NCBI GenBank assembly: GCA_030267965.1
Contig: BRYA01000141.1
Location: 7,451 to 71,450 of the forward strand
Direction of reading: 5' to 3'
Length of the DNA: 64,000 nt
Origin: Triparma columacea
Lineage: Eukaryota > Sar > Bolidophyceae > Parmales > Triparmaceae
In this document: piece by piece, positions 42,980 to 53,643 of the stretch
Layout of the letters: each line of letters starts with the position of its first letter
How positions within the stretch are numbered: the first letter of the stretch is position 1
The notes under the pieces: model-generated
What the model was told of the DNA's origin: nothing
Databases searched by the model: none
Seen by the model: the letters and a program-made list of their open reading frames with translations, nothing else
Program-made: the position numbers and the translations under genes

Positions 42980-45900
42980 ATGTCTTCGCCGTCAGGCTCG
43001 CCTCCCGTTTCAAGCGTGTCCCTTCCTGAGGAATTGACCAACCTCCCCCTTCTCCCCACCTCGGATTCTCCCCCTCCTTCCCCTCCTTCCTCGCCCTCGA
43101 ATAAGGGGGAGAGCCTGGGCGAGGGTTTTATATGCCCTGTTTGCAATTATAAGTGCTTGTCTCCCGAGGCTCTCCACACACACTACGAAGTTGAGCACCC
43201 CTTTGCAGGTTCCACATCATCAGGTTCCAAGAGGCCCGCGCACATGGTGGTGGCGCCCATATTTTCGACGTGTCAAGAGCACCAGCTGAGCGTTCTTTCT
43301 ACGTTCTCCTATTTTTGGGTCTCAGTCGCGATTCACAGGAATCTTCCTAATGATGTGAAACCTATAATATTCTCCTACTGTCGTGCCGACTCATACGGCG
43401 ACTATCTGAATTTCCGCAGCTCCGAGGAGTTTTCCAAGGGTCTTTGGCCGAGCTTTCGTGCAAGGTGAGTGTGCTACAATTGGCTTGGTGCACTAAAATA
43501 ATCTGACTACCTGAACCTAATCTCCTCCTCCTCGCCTTTCCTCAGCAACGCACAAAGACTCCAATTCAAGTACCAGGACTATGTTATAAATCGGAGCCTA
43601 ATGTCTATTGGTGTCCACCCCGTTTCCCCTTTCTCCTCCATCATGGTGAACCTGTCAGACTCTGCAGAGGTTGACGACCAGGCGCGAAAGGTGAGAATGG
43701 ACGAAAAATTTTATTGACATGCGACGGTAAATATTAACGCGACCATTCCCCTTCCATTCCCCTTCCATTCCCCTTCCATTCCCCTTCCATTCCCCTTCCG
43801 TTCCCCTTCGCAGTTGTTCAAACTCATCTCCCGGTATGCTAATGAGCCCCAAGCTGTTGATTGGCTGACGAGTTCCTTCCCCACACGAGAAGATTGCCTC
43901 CTCGAAATCCTCCGCATTGTCCGATATTATCCCAAGTTAACGAATGAGGCCTACGCGCAAGTTTTTAAGCAACTGAATAACTCCTACTTCTGCACTGCAC
44001 ATGCAGAAGATGCCATAATTGACAAGGAAATACTTCGCCCGAAGAGCATCGGCAACACAGATGCCGACTCGACGGGAGAGGGAGACCCCAGGTGAGAACC
44101 GAGAATGGGTAATAGAGGAGCATAGCAAAGTCACTAACGCAATCCTTCGGTCGTTGCTCCGCGCCTCCCTCACCACCCCAGTTTCTGGTTTGTCCTACAA
44201 ATATGTCACAGCGGCCATCCCGTCTACATGATGAACACGAAGGGCCCTCTCCGGTACTTTCAAATCCTCTACTGCCTCTGCCACACTTCTCCCCCGACAT
44301 CAGATTTTCTCCCCTTTGTAATTTCTCACCTCAAAGGTTTCACCAGAGGTAATCAGAATGGTCTCACCAGCTTGAAGGCTGAGGAAGACTTTCAAAAAGA
44401 GGAGCACGAGCAGCGACTGGCCAAGCTTCGTGAGAAGAAGGAGTTCGACGACAAGGAGTCCGAACTTTGGAAGGATAGACCCAGTTGGTACTCTGAGGTA
44501 ACAGGGATGAGGAAGAAGACCGTCGCAGTCGCTCCACCCCCGAGGGTCTTGACTGACGTATACAAGGTGAACATCGGCAAAGGCATCATTGCCCAGTATG
44601 CTGAATGCTGCGTGGACATGATTCACCGTGTGGTCAAGTTAGGAGAAAAGGGAAAGTCACCGTCTATCAGAATCAACGAGGACCACATCAAGCACTTGCA
44701 AATTCGCGCGCCTCTTCTCACCAAGGTGTCCCTGGACTTTTTTGACGAAGAAGAACCCCCCAGAAAAGGCTCCAAGCCGAATATGTTTCAACAGGTGAGA
44801 AATTGACTCTCTATTGTGCACTTTGTGATTAAAAAACCCTCCTTTGCGCTCAACCCACGGTCGTTGCTCCCCCCCTCCCCCCCAGAACTACCACGTTGCT
44901 CCTTGGGAGCCCAACTCCAAGCTGAAGGGGATAATCTGCAAACGACTGAGACTTCAAGGCTTCGAAGCCGAATCCATGTGCCTTTACGTATACGTCCCTC
45001 AGACATCCGACGCCAGACTCGTCAGTGCCATGAAACTAGAGATGCAAAGTGACGCCATTGACACTCAATCGATCCCATTGCCCGTGCCCCCCTCCTTCCA
45101 TCTAGGGGACATAGCAATGTGCGACAATGTTAAGTTTTTCAGACTCACGATTCGAAGGAAGCTATTCTTCGGGCTCCCCATGGTTGCCATCCCCCCCATC
45201 CCCCGGATCGGGCTCCGGGAAGGGCGTTCGTACCACGATCCCTTGGACTCAGTTAACATGACTCCCATGAGCGAGGCTCTCCTATTTTTGCAGTTCATAC
45301 ACAGTTTCGGCAAGGGCGGAATTTTCATCGGCTACGATATGCCGTCATCGAGGTTCTTACACTTCGTGGCACACACATGGATACGTTGGCTCAAGCCCTT
45401 CGTCAGCAAGGCTCTCGTGATGTGCTCCGAGGAGGTGAGGTGGATGCTGCGCTACACTATGTGTTGTGTTCAGAGGGAAAGCTACGCCATACAACAAACA
45501 AACAAATGAAACTGACCAACTAACCCTCTTCGGTAACCCTCGCAGAGCATAAAGGTATTTTATGGCAAAAGCCCCGGATTCAACGATGCCCACACCACCA
45601 CAAATGAAAAGGTCAAGAGAGCCTGCCTGATAGCCTGCAGGGTTGTGGTCGCCATCACTCTCCGTCAGATGATCGCTATGCCGCCGGTTCCGGGGATCAA
45701 GTGGTCCTACCACAAGGTCCTCTCAACGTATGGGCCCGGGGCCCTCGTCGAATACGCCTTCAAGCTCATCCCCGCCCAGTGGCGATTCCATGTGGCAAAG
45801 AGATGGTGGGAGGTGGAGATAAAGAGCCTTTTCGACGCGATGACCCCCCTGCTGGAAGCAAAGAGGATGAACCACAGGGACCTCCACGAGATTGTCCTGT

Positions 45901-46409
45901 TTTCCGTGGGCCCCAACATTCTCGCGGGAAGCCATGAGTTCCTCATCAGGAAGATGGAGGTGGACGACGAGGGAAAACCGTATCTCGAAACTCTGGAGGA
46001 TCTTGAGGTAGGCGCCCGCTTTTGGCTTCTCCTCAATCCCATTGGCCTCCATATCTGCGACTTCAAGAACAAGTCCAGGCTGCTCAGCATCCCCTACCAT
46101 AACATCCAACGCTGGAGCGGTAACTTGAGAGAAATATTCTTGAGCGTCGCACCCCCCGGGAACGATTATGAGGACGGGGAGTTTGTCATCTTCGGTGGGG
46201 AGTGCAGCAGGGCAACGCTCTTTAGGCAGGTGATGCTGGAGATAATCCACTCCCTGATGTCGCACCAGGGCTCGGGCTTCGACAGTGAGAGGGAAAACTG
46301 GACGGAACACGGGGGGCCGGCGGATGAGAGGTTCCAAGGGGGTTATGACGCAAAAAAAGAGCCTGAATTTGGTTGGTGGATGGAGGAGGAGGAGGAGGAG
46401 GAGGAGGAG

Positions 46410-46471
<62 letters not shown>

Positions 46472-46541
46472 AGATACCACGGATGCTGCAGAAGGTACTG
46501 ACGAGTTTGCGGATAAAATGTCCGCCGACATGGCACTATGA
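42980..46541 (+). CDS. C2H2 zinc finger-MyTH4-FERM protein without a motor
   Basis: Six exons (42980-43464, 43546-43690, 43814-44091, 44182-44794, 44886-45434, 45546-46541), all with GTGAG donors, close to 1021 residues. A Ser/Pro-rich start is followed by one C2H2 finger (FICPVCNYKCLSPEALHTHYEVEH). A MyTH4-like domain follows: FKLISRYANEP, LTNEAYAQVFKQLNNSY, then RYFQILYCLCHTSPPTSDFLPFVISHLKGF. A FERM-like region ends in a PH-like lobe (GARFWLLLNPIGLHICDF, LLSIPYHNIQRWSGN, EFVIFGG). The C-terminus has a long Glu tract coded by GAG/GAA repeats (46384-46477). MyTH4-FERM modules bind microtubules and membrane cargo tails of unconventional myosins and plant KCBP kinesin. No motor domain is present, so a linker protein is inferred. 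Confidence 0.78.
43743..43808 (+). repeat. Six 11-bp tandem repeats forming a polypyrimidine tract
   Basis: The unit CCATTCCCCTT repeats six times (the last copy has one change) immediately before the acceptor CAG at 43811-43813 of MyTH4-FERM intron 2. It probably acts as the pyrimidine tract. Confidence 0.9.
46384..46477 (+). repeat. GAG/GAA microsatellite coding poly-glutamate
   Basis: An almost pure purine trinucleotide run encodes about 31 consecutive Glu residues near the C-terminus of the MyTH4-FERM protein. Confidence 0.95.
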
Positions 46542-46780
46542 ACCCAAGAAACCCCAAACGATTCGGTTTAGTGATGATGTAGATAAATTGTCTCCAGAGA
46601 TATTGGAATCGCAGTTGGAGAAACAAGAGGGGGAAGAAGGGGAAGTGGGAGAATAATTGCACTGTTGTTGTTCATTAAAACGGGAGGATAATTTTTCATT
46701 AGGCATCTGATGAATAATACCGCCAGTGACCTGTTTTTGAAAGCACCACGTCACGATGTAGAGAGAGAAGACTAATAAAT

Positions 46781-47062
46781 TGAAGGTGTACCTGGGGGAT
46801 TTGCAGGAGGTCATGAAGAGGGTCGTCGGGAGGGCGGGCTGTTCTGCTTCTCGGTGGAGCTCATGGCGGAGGAGGGTGCGCGGAGGGCGGGGGGCGCGCG
46901 GGGGGGTACATGTGCTGCGACACTGGCAGATTCACGCACAAGCGCAGCTACGTCGAGTAGATGGCTGCGGACTCCGGGCTGCGGGTGGTCAGGTGCGAGG
47001 ACACCGTGATACGACAGAACCGGGGCAAGGACGTGCACGGCTTGCTCTTCGTGTTATCGTAG
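46781..47062 (+). pseudogene. Degraded C-terminus of a SAM-dependent methyltransferase
   Basis: Read in pieces, the forward strand resembles the end of a class I methyltransferase of the kind with C-terminal RPGGLF(A/V)FS and GRYAHSxxY motifs. The pieces are KVYLGDLQEVMKRVV in one frame, GLFCFSVELMAEEG in the next, and CDTGRFTHKRSYVE followed by MAADSGLRVVRCEDTV and DVHGLLFVLS in the third. Both frame changes fall in G-runs (about 46833-46842 and 46894-46907), and the last two segments are separated by an in-frame TAG. No N-terminal SAM-binding motif is visible upstream. The piece lies downstream of the MyTH4-FERM gene and is more GC-rich than its surroundings. The frame shifts could be sequence errors, but the stop argues for a true pseudogene. 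Confidence 0.6.
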
Positions 47063-47091
47063 TGACGACGGCGCGGTTTTGACGAAACGGT

Positions 47092-48527
47092 TTAAAGTTT
47101 ATTGTCGCCAGCCTCCGACTTGGGCGAGCTCGGCGGCACCAGCTCCGCCCCCTCCTTCTTTCCCACCTCCTGCGCCTTCACCATGGCAATGGCGACCAAG
47201 GGCAAGAGCAATCCCTGCAAGAACGCGAGGTTGGCATACGCGGTGCCCAGAGCCTCGAAGAATGTCGCCTTCGTCGTCTCGGTCGCGACGCAGGCGTACG
47301 GGCCGGACGAGGTGCCAACCTTTTGGCAGGTGGCTGCAATGAACGCATCGCACCTGGCAAGCCACGAAGCAGACGGGGTGCACGTGTCCTGGTCGACGTT
47401 GGTCGCGTCCCAGCTGCCGAGGCTGTAGGCGAGGCCGAAGCTGAGGCTGTTGTCGGAAACCGTGTACACCGCTTCGCCGCTCGGGAAGGGCCCGAACTGG
47501 TTGAAGAGCACGGGCGCCCCGTTCGTCCAAGGCGTGACCGCATGTCCGAGGTGGATCTCCATGCGAATCGTCTTCGGCTCGTCCGTGCCCCACGCCAGGT
47601 ACTTCAGGTTGCTGTCCCCTGGCGGCGAGCGGTTGAACCGAGTGAGCGAGGGGCGCAGGTCGCGAGGGAGGTCGCGAGTGAGCGAGGGGCGCAGGTCGCT
47701 TACTCGCACGCTCGCTCGCTGGGGCGCTTCTTCACGTACCAGGGTTTTCGCGGCACTCGGCGTGCTCCTCGATGGCGGCCTTGTAAGTAGTGCAGACCTG
47801 GAGGCTCTCCACCACCTCCATGCAGCGGTCCTTGGTCGCTCGCACCATCGTTCCGCAAGTTACGAAACCATCCTGACCCTCACCGTATGGGTCGTTCTCG
47901 GTGTAGAACCGATCGGCGTTGGGGAAAACTGGGTTCGCGGTGGGAAGGGGGAGGGGGGGGGGGGCGGGGGGGCGAGCAGGTGAGAAAGGACGCCGGTTTC
48001 GCGGTGGGAAGGGGGAGGGGGGGCGAGCAGGTGAGAAAGGACGCCACAGTGTGTGCTCTCACGCCTTACCTGGGGACGCCTCGCACTGGACGTCAGTGGA
48101 GCCGGAGAAGGTTGCGAGGGGAGTGCAGACGATGTTGTCGGAGGCGGGAGAGGGGGGGCTTGAGACAATGGTGGTGGTGGAGGATGTGTTCGTTTTGGTC
48201 ATCTCAAAGGAGAAGAGGGAAACAAAGATGATGAACAGGATGGCGTACACGACACCACCCCACTTGACCAGGGTTTTGATTGGGGCCTTGGGCGAGATCT
48301 GCGACGCGGAATCAAAATCAAAATCGTGTGAGGTGAGCTGGTTTTTTGAGGGCAAGACCATGGGGTGCACTCGGGTGGTTGTCGGCACGGAAGCTCACCT
48401 CCTCCCGAATATCAAAGAACTCCATCGGGAGGAAGTCTTCAGGCGCCATTCCTCGCTTAGATGCCGCCACAGAGACGCGGCGAGCAGCGGAAGAGTAGGT
48501 CTTGGACAGGGAGGGACGGGCCGCCAT
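47092..48527 (-). CDS. Two-membrane-segment protein with Cys-rich luminal domain, unknown function
   Basis: Exons 48527-48399, 48298-48070, 47928-47740 and 47618-47092 (donors GTGAGC, GTAAGG, GTACGT) close in frame to 357 residues. The N-terminal 60 residues are basic and cytosolic in look. A membrane helix (WGGVVYAILFIIFVSLFSF) is followed by a luminal region with about ten Cys (NIVCTPL, VQCEASP, FVTCGTM, DRCMEVV, LQVCTTY, AECRENP, QDTCTPS, LARCDAF, ATCQKVG, PYACVA). A second helix (LAFLQGLLLPLVAIAMV) lies near the acidic C-terminus. The paired Cys suggest disulfides, so secretory-pathway residence is inferred. No family is recognised. Introns 2 and 3 contain short direct duplications, and the gene is GC-rich. 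It is divergent from RER1 by 190 bp. Confidence 0.68.
47639..48047. repeat. Direct duplications within introns of the Cys-rich membrane protein gene
   Basis: In intron 3 (47619-47739) a GTGAGCGAGGGGCGCAGGTC unit occurs twice (about 47641 and 47677). In intron 2 a unit of about 50 bp containing GCGAGCAGGTGAGAAAGG and TTCGCGGTGGGAAG occurs twice (about 47933-48042). Both look like recent local duplications. Confidence 0.8.
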
Positions 48528-48717
48528 TGGTGAAGGGTGAGAAAGGTTGGTGCAATGCGAGGCCCAAGGAAACTACACTTTTCGTTTTTCACATAGGTCG
48601 TAGGGGAGCAAAGCGAGCCGGAGACCGGAGTTCCAAAATTCTTCGGCACAAAGTCGTTTTACTCTTTCACTTTCAACATTTCAGACAATCCATTCCTCAT
48701 TTTCCTCCAAACCCAAA

Positions 48718-49602
48718 ATGGACCAACAGTCGACCGATACCGCGGTGGACCAATACGTGGCGAAAGGTAAGTGATCTACAGTTGGGCATGATTGGCGAAT
48801 GCGCTTGTTTGATGTGGTCTTTGAGCCAAATTTTGAAAGCTCCTCTCTCCTCCTCCGGGCGGTGTTGTTGCCTCTCGCAGTTTTCTAACCCCCTCTTTCC
48901 TCTCATGGCAATTCAGCTAAAAGGATATCGCAGAATATCCTTGACAGATCGACAATTCACCTCGTACCGAGATGGGGTGCTTTCGTTGGCCTCTTGATGA
49001 TCTTCTCACTTCGCATTTACTTCGTTCAGGGTTATTTCATCATTGCTTACGGCCTTGGGATATACCTTCTTAACAACTTCATCGCATTTTTGACTCCTTT
49101 GGATCTTCCCGGAGACGGTGAGTCGACCTATCAAACACAAACCAAAGCAGGATACAAAATAAGGTTACAGCGGGAACTTTAGGCCCAAAAACACGCCCAG
49201 ATTCATATGCCCCGCTGATATTCCCCGCTGACTCCTCCCCATCCCTCCCACTCTGACCTTACAGAGGACGACGACGGCCTCGGTCTCCCTACGAGCGAGA
49301 AGGAGGGCCGGGAGTACAGGCCTTTCGCCCGCCGGCTTCCCGAGTTCAAGTTCTGGCTGTCTTGCATGAAGGGTTCCTGCGTGGCGTTCGTCATGACCTT
49401 CATCCCCATCTTCGACGTGCCGGTGTTCTGGCCCATCCTCCTCATGTACTTCATCCTGCTCTTCTTCTTCACGATGAAGAGGCAGATCATGCACATGTAC
49501 AAGCACAAATACGTACCCATCAGCTGGGGGAAGGCGAAGGTCAAGGGGGCGGGGCAGGAGAGGTTCGGAGGCGGGATGAAGGGCGCCAGGAGGGCCGACT
49601 GA
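48718..49602 (+). CDS. RER1: RER1, Golgi-to-ER retrieval receptor
   Basis: Exons 48718-48766, 48917-49117 and 49265-49602 (GTAAGT, GTGAGT donors) join to 195 residues. The sequence follows RER1 throughout: AKRISQNILDRSTIHLVPRW, LRIYFVQGYFIIAYGLGIYL, NNFIAFLTPLD, REYRPFARRLPEFKFW, VPVFWPILLMYFILLFF and MKRQIMHMYKHKYVP. Four membrane segments are expected. RER1 sits in the cis-Golgi and returns escaped ER membrane proteins and unassembled subunits by recognising polar residues in their membrane helices. Length is normal. The C-terminus is basic (KGARRAD). Confidence 0.96.
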
Positions 49603-49811
49603 TTGTTAACTATGGTTGTTGGGACCCAGAAAAGAAAAGAAAAAGGCGAAGCCTTCATGTTAGTGTAGAAAACAAGCTGATTGAGCATTTTCTACTCTCT
49701 CCTGCCCTCCCCCCCCCCTACGCCCTGAAGCCCGGTTCGCCCCAAATTGATGGGGAGAGTGCTTTAATTTTTCTCTTTCCCCTCCCCCCCCCCCTTCCCA
49801 GCAAGTGTTGC

Positions 49812-51134
49812 TCACGTGACAATCTGCTGGGTCGCTGCTGTCTCCCCCCCTCCCGTCGTCACCTCCTCCTCCCCCCCCACCCCAACCTCCGCCTCCTCCT
49901 CCCCCCCCGCTGCCGGGTTCTCCACCTCCCCCCCCCCTAGCGACTCGATGATGGCCCCGTCATCCCCTACCGTGATCCTCTCCTCCGTGGTAGCGTAGAG
50001 GACCCTGAAGACGTCCTTAACCACCTTCTCCCCGACCTCGGGGGTCTTGTCTCCCCGCTCCTGGAAGGCCTGGAGCATGACCTCGATGTCCCGGAGCTTC
50101 TCGAAGTAGAAGTCCCTCTCCTTCTCGAGGCCATCCACGGAAGCCCGTAGCCCGACGACCTCCTTGGAGAGGTCGGAGTTTTTCTTCATTAACTTGGAGG
50201 AATCAGTACTCTGGGAGGCGCCGGGGGCGCCGCTACGACCCTTTGCGCTCTGGGTCCTGCGGAGGGGCAGTGGGGGGGGGGGGGGGGGAGGAGTGCAGAC
50301 GCGCTGGTTGAGGGTTCGGTGTTCGTAGGACGGTAGAGAAGCCGAAAAGCGATCCCTCCCCACCCCCCTTTTCCTTTCCTTCTCCGCGTTTTCCCGCTTT
50401 CCTTTCATTCTATCGTTCCCCCCCCCTCTCCAATCTCACCTCCTCATGGTCTTCTCTACCGTCGTCTTCTTCACTGCCCCCTTGGCGTTACTCTGCGGCT
50501 TCTCCTGCACGTTCCCAGCCTCCTTGAGCACTTGCCTCGGCGCCCCCGTCGCTGCCTTTGGCTGCTGCTTCTTCGCCTCCCCCCCTGCAACACCCCCCGC
50601 CTTCTCCTCGTCCACCTTCCTGGCGGCCTTGGCCTTCTCCCTGTCAGTGGGGAGGAGCTTGGTCCCGCCCTTGGCTTTCTCGCCCAGGAACTTGGCGGCG
50701 TTTGTCCCGCCCTTACCCTTCTGGCGGACCTTCACGGGGTCGTACTCCTCCCTCTCGACGGCGACCTGGTCGAAGAAGGCCTTGAACCACTGCATGAACT
50801 CCAGGTTGTCCTGGTACTTGCCGCGGACAAGCTTGTCCACGTCGACGTAGCGGGAGACATTGTTCTTGTTGAAGCAGTCCTGAAGGAGCTTGTAGTTGTT
50901 CACGTAGTCGTACTGGCTGTTGGCGGACCAGTTGACCTTGCCGACCCTGAGAGTTCCTGGGAACATGAAGTCAGCCAGCTGGCAAGCGACCGCCCCCGTG
51001 GCCGTCTGCTCGATCTTGGTGAGGTTGAGGGACAGGAGCTCGTTGATCCAATCTAGGATGTCCTTGCGCGAGGTGAAATATGCGCTGTCCATCATCCCAA
51101 TGGCGCTGTCAATCGGCTGTCCCTTTGAAGGCAT
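49812..51134 (-). CDS. EB1: EB1-family microtubule plus-end-binding protein
   Basis: Exons 51134-50440 and 50256-49812 join by GTGAGA...CAG (AG + G = Arg), giving 379 residues. The calponin-homology domain (about residues 12-120) has MMDSAYFTSRKDILDWINELL, KIEQTATGAVACQLADFMFPG, VNWSANSQYDYVNNYKLLQ and FMQWFKAFFDQ, all hallmarks of EB1. A Lys/Ala linker follows. The dimerising coiled coil/EBH motif is DFYFEKLRDIEVMLQAF. The usual EEY/F tail that binds CAP-Gly proteins is absent; the protein ends in a Gly/Glu-rich stretch and QQIVT. It tracks growing microtubule ends and recruits partners. The intron has a G-run at its 5' end and a C-run near its 3' end. Confidence 0.95.
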
Positions 51135-51737
51135 GTTGTACACACGAGACTGCAGGATGGTGGGGGAGGAGAGGGAAGAACGGTAGGGCGAGTGAGGAGG
51201 AGAAGTAAGATGTGAGAGTGCGCTCAAAAGTTGTCAATTTAAGTTGTCAATTTAAGTTCTCGATTGTCAAGGTCGGGTGGAGAGGCTGTATTTGTCCTTA
51301 CTGGGGACGTTATATTGTATATGATTGTGCTTTAATGGTAGAATGAGAGCTATTAGATCGATATATAGTTAAATTAAGCGCTAAATATCCCCCATTGAAC
51401 GAGAACTAACCGTCAAAAGATTGCTCAATTCCAAACAACTACAATTTTCTCCTTTTTTTTCAGCAACTGATTTCTAAGCAGATTCGGCTCAAAGCAACAT
51501 AACTCACAGCCTCCACAGCCAGCCAGCTACACTTGAATACCGTTGTTGCTCGTTAACGAAGAAAGTATCGCAATTTGCCATTTTTGGCACCCTCTCCTCT
51601 TCTCCTCGCTACATCTTGCTGCCATTTGTCCATTCATTTCCCTCTAAAACACTTACTATCCATTTAGAGCCCATATATCTGCATAAACAATTCTTATACA
51701 TCGCTATATACACCTAAATACACCTAAATACACCTAC
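51135..51737. other. Divergent intergenic region, about 600 bp
   Basis: This spacer lies between the starts of EB1 and the phosphatase gene. It holds a duplicated AAGTTGTCAATTT unit at about 51229-51258 and three copies of ACACCTAAAT/ACACCTACAT just before the ATG at 51738. It probably holds both promoters, with no gene seen. Confidence 0.5.
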
Positions 51738-52756
51738 ATGAATTATATCCTCCTTCTTCTCCTCGTCATCCCGCTCCCTCTTCCCTGTCTCCCCCTCACT
51801 GTAAAGCTATACCTCGTAAGACACTGTACATCAACTTTCAACGCAATGTCAATACCGGCAGGCTTCAAAAATGACCCGGATCTGAGCGATCAGGGGAGGG
51901 AACAGGCGGAGATGGTGGGGAAGGAGCTCGGGAGACTGCTGGAGGAGAGGGGGGGAGGTACTACAATATTAACATCAGGTGAGACCTCTATTTGCGGGAA
52001 ATTTGATTCCTAACAACTTGAGAGAACTTGTTTTCATTTTCAGGTTCACCCCCCTTCCTCTAACCCCCCCACCCCAAACTTTAAGAGTACAAGAGAGCAA
52101 TAGAAACCGGTTCTATAATAAACTCTCACATTGGTCGTCGCAACCACAACGTTCTACCTACCAGTCTATTGAACGAGGTGAACTTTGGTTTCGGTTCAAC
52201 CTTTTCTCCCTCCTCCCCCTCCTCCGGTCCTTTCGACCGTGGTCTCAACAAGGTGGAGTACAAGAACCTCGTGAAGCGATCCTTCAGATCCTGGAGCAGT
52301 CCCGCAACCCTCCACACATCCTCCTCCCCCCCCCACGCCGATCCCTCAGAGTCAGGTCGTTGTGTCCTCCTCCGTGCCAAGTCCGCCCTTTCGGCGCTCT
52401 GCACACACGCGGCTTCCTCACCCTCAATGTCCTGCATCGGGGTCAGTCACAGCAGTTTCCTTAGGGCCGTGCTAGGGGTGGTTCAGGGGGAGGACCTGGC
52501 GAGCATGTACGGGGTTAAGCAGGTTAACGGCTGTATAAACGTGCTTGAGGTAACGGCTGGGGAGGGGGGGGAGTGGTTCTCGGAGGAGGTGGAGGGGGAG
52601 GAGGGGGAGGAAGGGGAGGGGGAGCTTGATGAGGAAGTTAGGGTGAACAGGGAGGTCCTGAGGGGACTCAATATTAGGGGCAAGGTCATCAACGTTAACG
52701 ATGCGAGACACTTATCTAGAGGCTTTGGGACGACGGGGGGGAAGGGATTTAAGTAG
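51738..52756 (+). CDS. Histidine phosphatase (phosphoglycerate mutase-like) with signal peptide
   Basis: Exons 51738-51978 and 52086-52756 join (GTGAGA...AAG, G + AG = Glu) to 303 residues. The start MNYILLLLLVIPLPLPCLPL is a signal peptide. The catalytic motif is VRHCTSTFN, an RHG-type motif with Cys in place of Gly and with the nucleophilic His kept. DLSDQGREQAEMVGKELG, EYKRAIETG (usually SPYxRAxxT) and the second catalytic His in CIGVSHSSFLRAVLG follow. The family transfers or removes phosphate through a phospho-His. The substrate cannot be told, and the signal peptide suggests secretory or plastid passage. An acidic insert (about residues 245-260) is coded by a GGAG repeat. Confidence 0.84.
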
Positions 52757-53067
52757 AAAGGAAAACGGAGGGCGGATAACGAGTAGGGATTGGAGTGGAA
52801 TAATAGAGGAGAAGGTGGTTTGATGAAAGAGGTGGTGGATGGGGAAGACTGATTTTGGCTGCTCCCCCGCATATGTTTGTTGTACAAGAAGGATTAGGAT
52901 ATGTATGTTCATAATTAACAGGGCACTCTGCGCCTATGTTTGATGCGAGTATATCGTTTATCTTATTTTATGTTTGTAGTACAGAGGCAACCACTCTTCC
53001 CCTCTCAACCACCAACCCCTCCTCTACCCTCTACATCTCCCTCCAATTAAAGAAGTCAATTAGGGCA
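52757..53067. other. Convergent intergenic region, about 310 bp
   Basis: This lies between the 3' ends of the phosphatase and tetraspan genes. No gene or structured element is seen. Confidence 0.5.
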
Positions 53068-53643
53068 TTAGGCCTTTGTGGGGGAGGCGGGGGGCACCTG
53101 CGCGGGGGCGGGCATCTGTCCCTGGGACTGAGGAACACCGGTGGGGGCCTGGATTCCGGCTCCGCCGGTGACGGTGACCTGGGGGAGGGGCTCGTCCTGG
53201 ATGAGGTCGGCGCGGAAGACAGCGAGCATGCCGCCGAAGACGATGTAAATCATGAAGAGGAAGAAGGAAAATGTCGCGAATGCACCGGCGGAACTGTTAG
53301 AATTGTACTCGGACTCCTCCCCAAAGATAGCAGTGAGGATAAGGCACTGGTTCGCCATGACGAGGACGACACCGAGGAAGAAACCGAGGGCGAGGGGTGT
53401 CTGATACCGGCGCATGACGAGGGTACCGCCAACTGAGAGCGCAATCATAAGAAGGACGGTCCAGAAGGCGGCGAACTTGAGGGCCCCGTTGCCGCTTGAG
53501 CTGTGGTTCGAGGCAACAACGCACGCAACGATGAAGCAAATGAAGACAACTAGGATGGACGCAAACCAGGCGTATGTGATAGCCCTTCGGGGCTTGTCCG
53601 CGCACACGAAGCAAACCTTGTCGTGGAAGAAATCGTGGATCAT
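53068..53643 (-). CDS. Tetraspan membrane protein of unknown function
   Basis: A single exon encodes 191 residues. Four hydrophobic helices are visible: ITYAWFASILVVFICFIVACVV, FAAFWTVLLMIALSVGGTLV, PLALGFFLGVVLVMANQCLIL and FATFSFFLFMIYIVFGGMLAVF. The short N-terminus contains CFVCADKPRR, a possible metal- or lipid-binding Cys pair. The C-terminus (30 residues) is Pro/Gln/Ala-rich. The layout is like MARVEL or other tetraspan vesicle proteins, but no signature confirms this. Membrane localisation is confident, the function unknown. Confidence 0.72.
   Translation of the reverse strand: MIHDFFHDKVCFVCADKPRRAITYAWFASILVVFICFIVACVVASNHSSSGNGALKFAAFWTVLLMIALSVGGTLVMRRYQTPLALGFFLGVVLVMANQCLILTAIFGEESEYNSNSSAGAFATFSFFLFMIYIVFGGMLAVFRADLIQDEPLPQVTVTGGAGIQAPTGVPQSQGQMPAPAQVPPASPTKA

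Noticed and set aside
43743..43808. Regularly spaced short repeats, considered as a CRISPR array
   Set aside because: There are no spacers, the unit is 11 bp and contiguous, and the host is a eukaryote.
43655..43917. Reverse-strand frames with a repeated GMEGEWKGN peptide
   Set aside because: They are the antisense of the 11-bp polypyrimidine repeat in an intron of the MyTH4-FERM gene.
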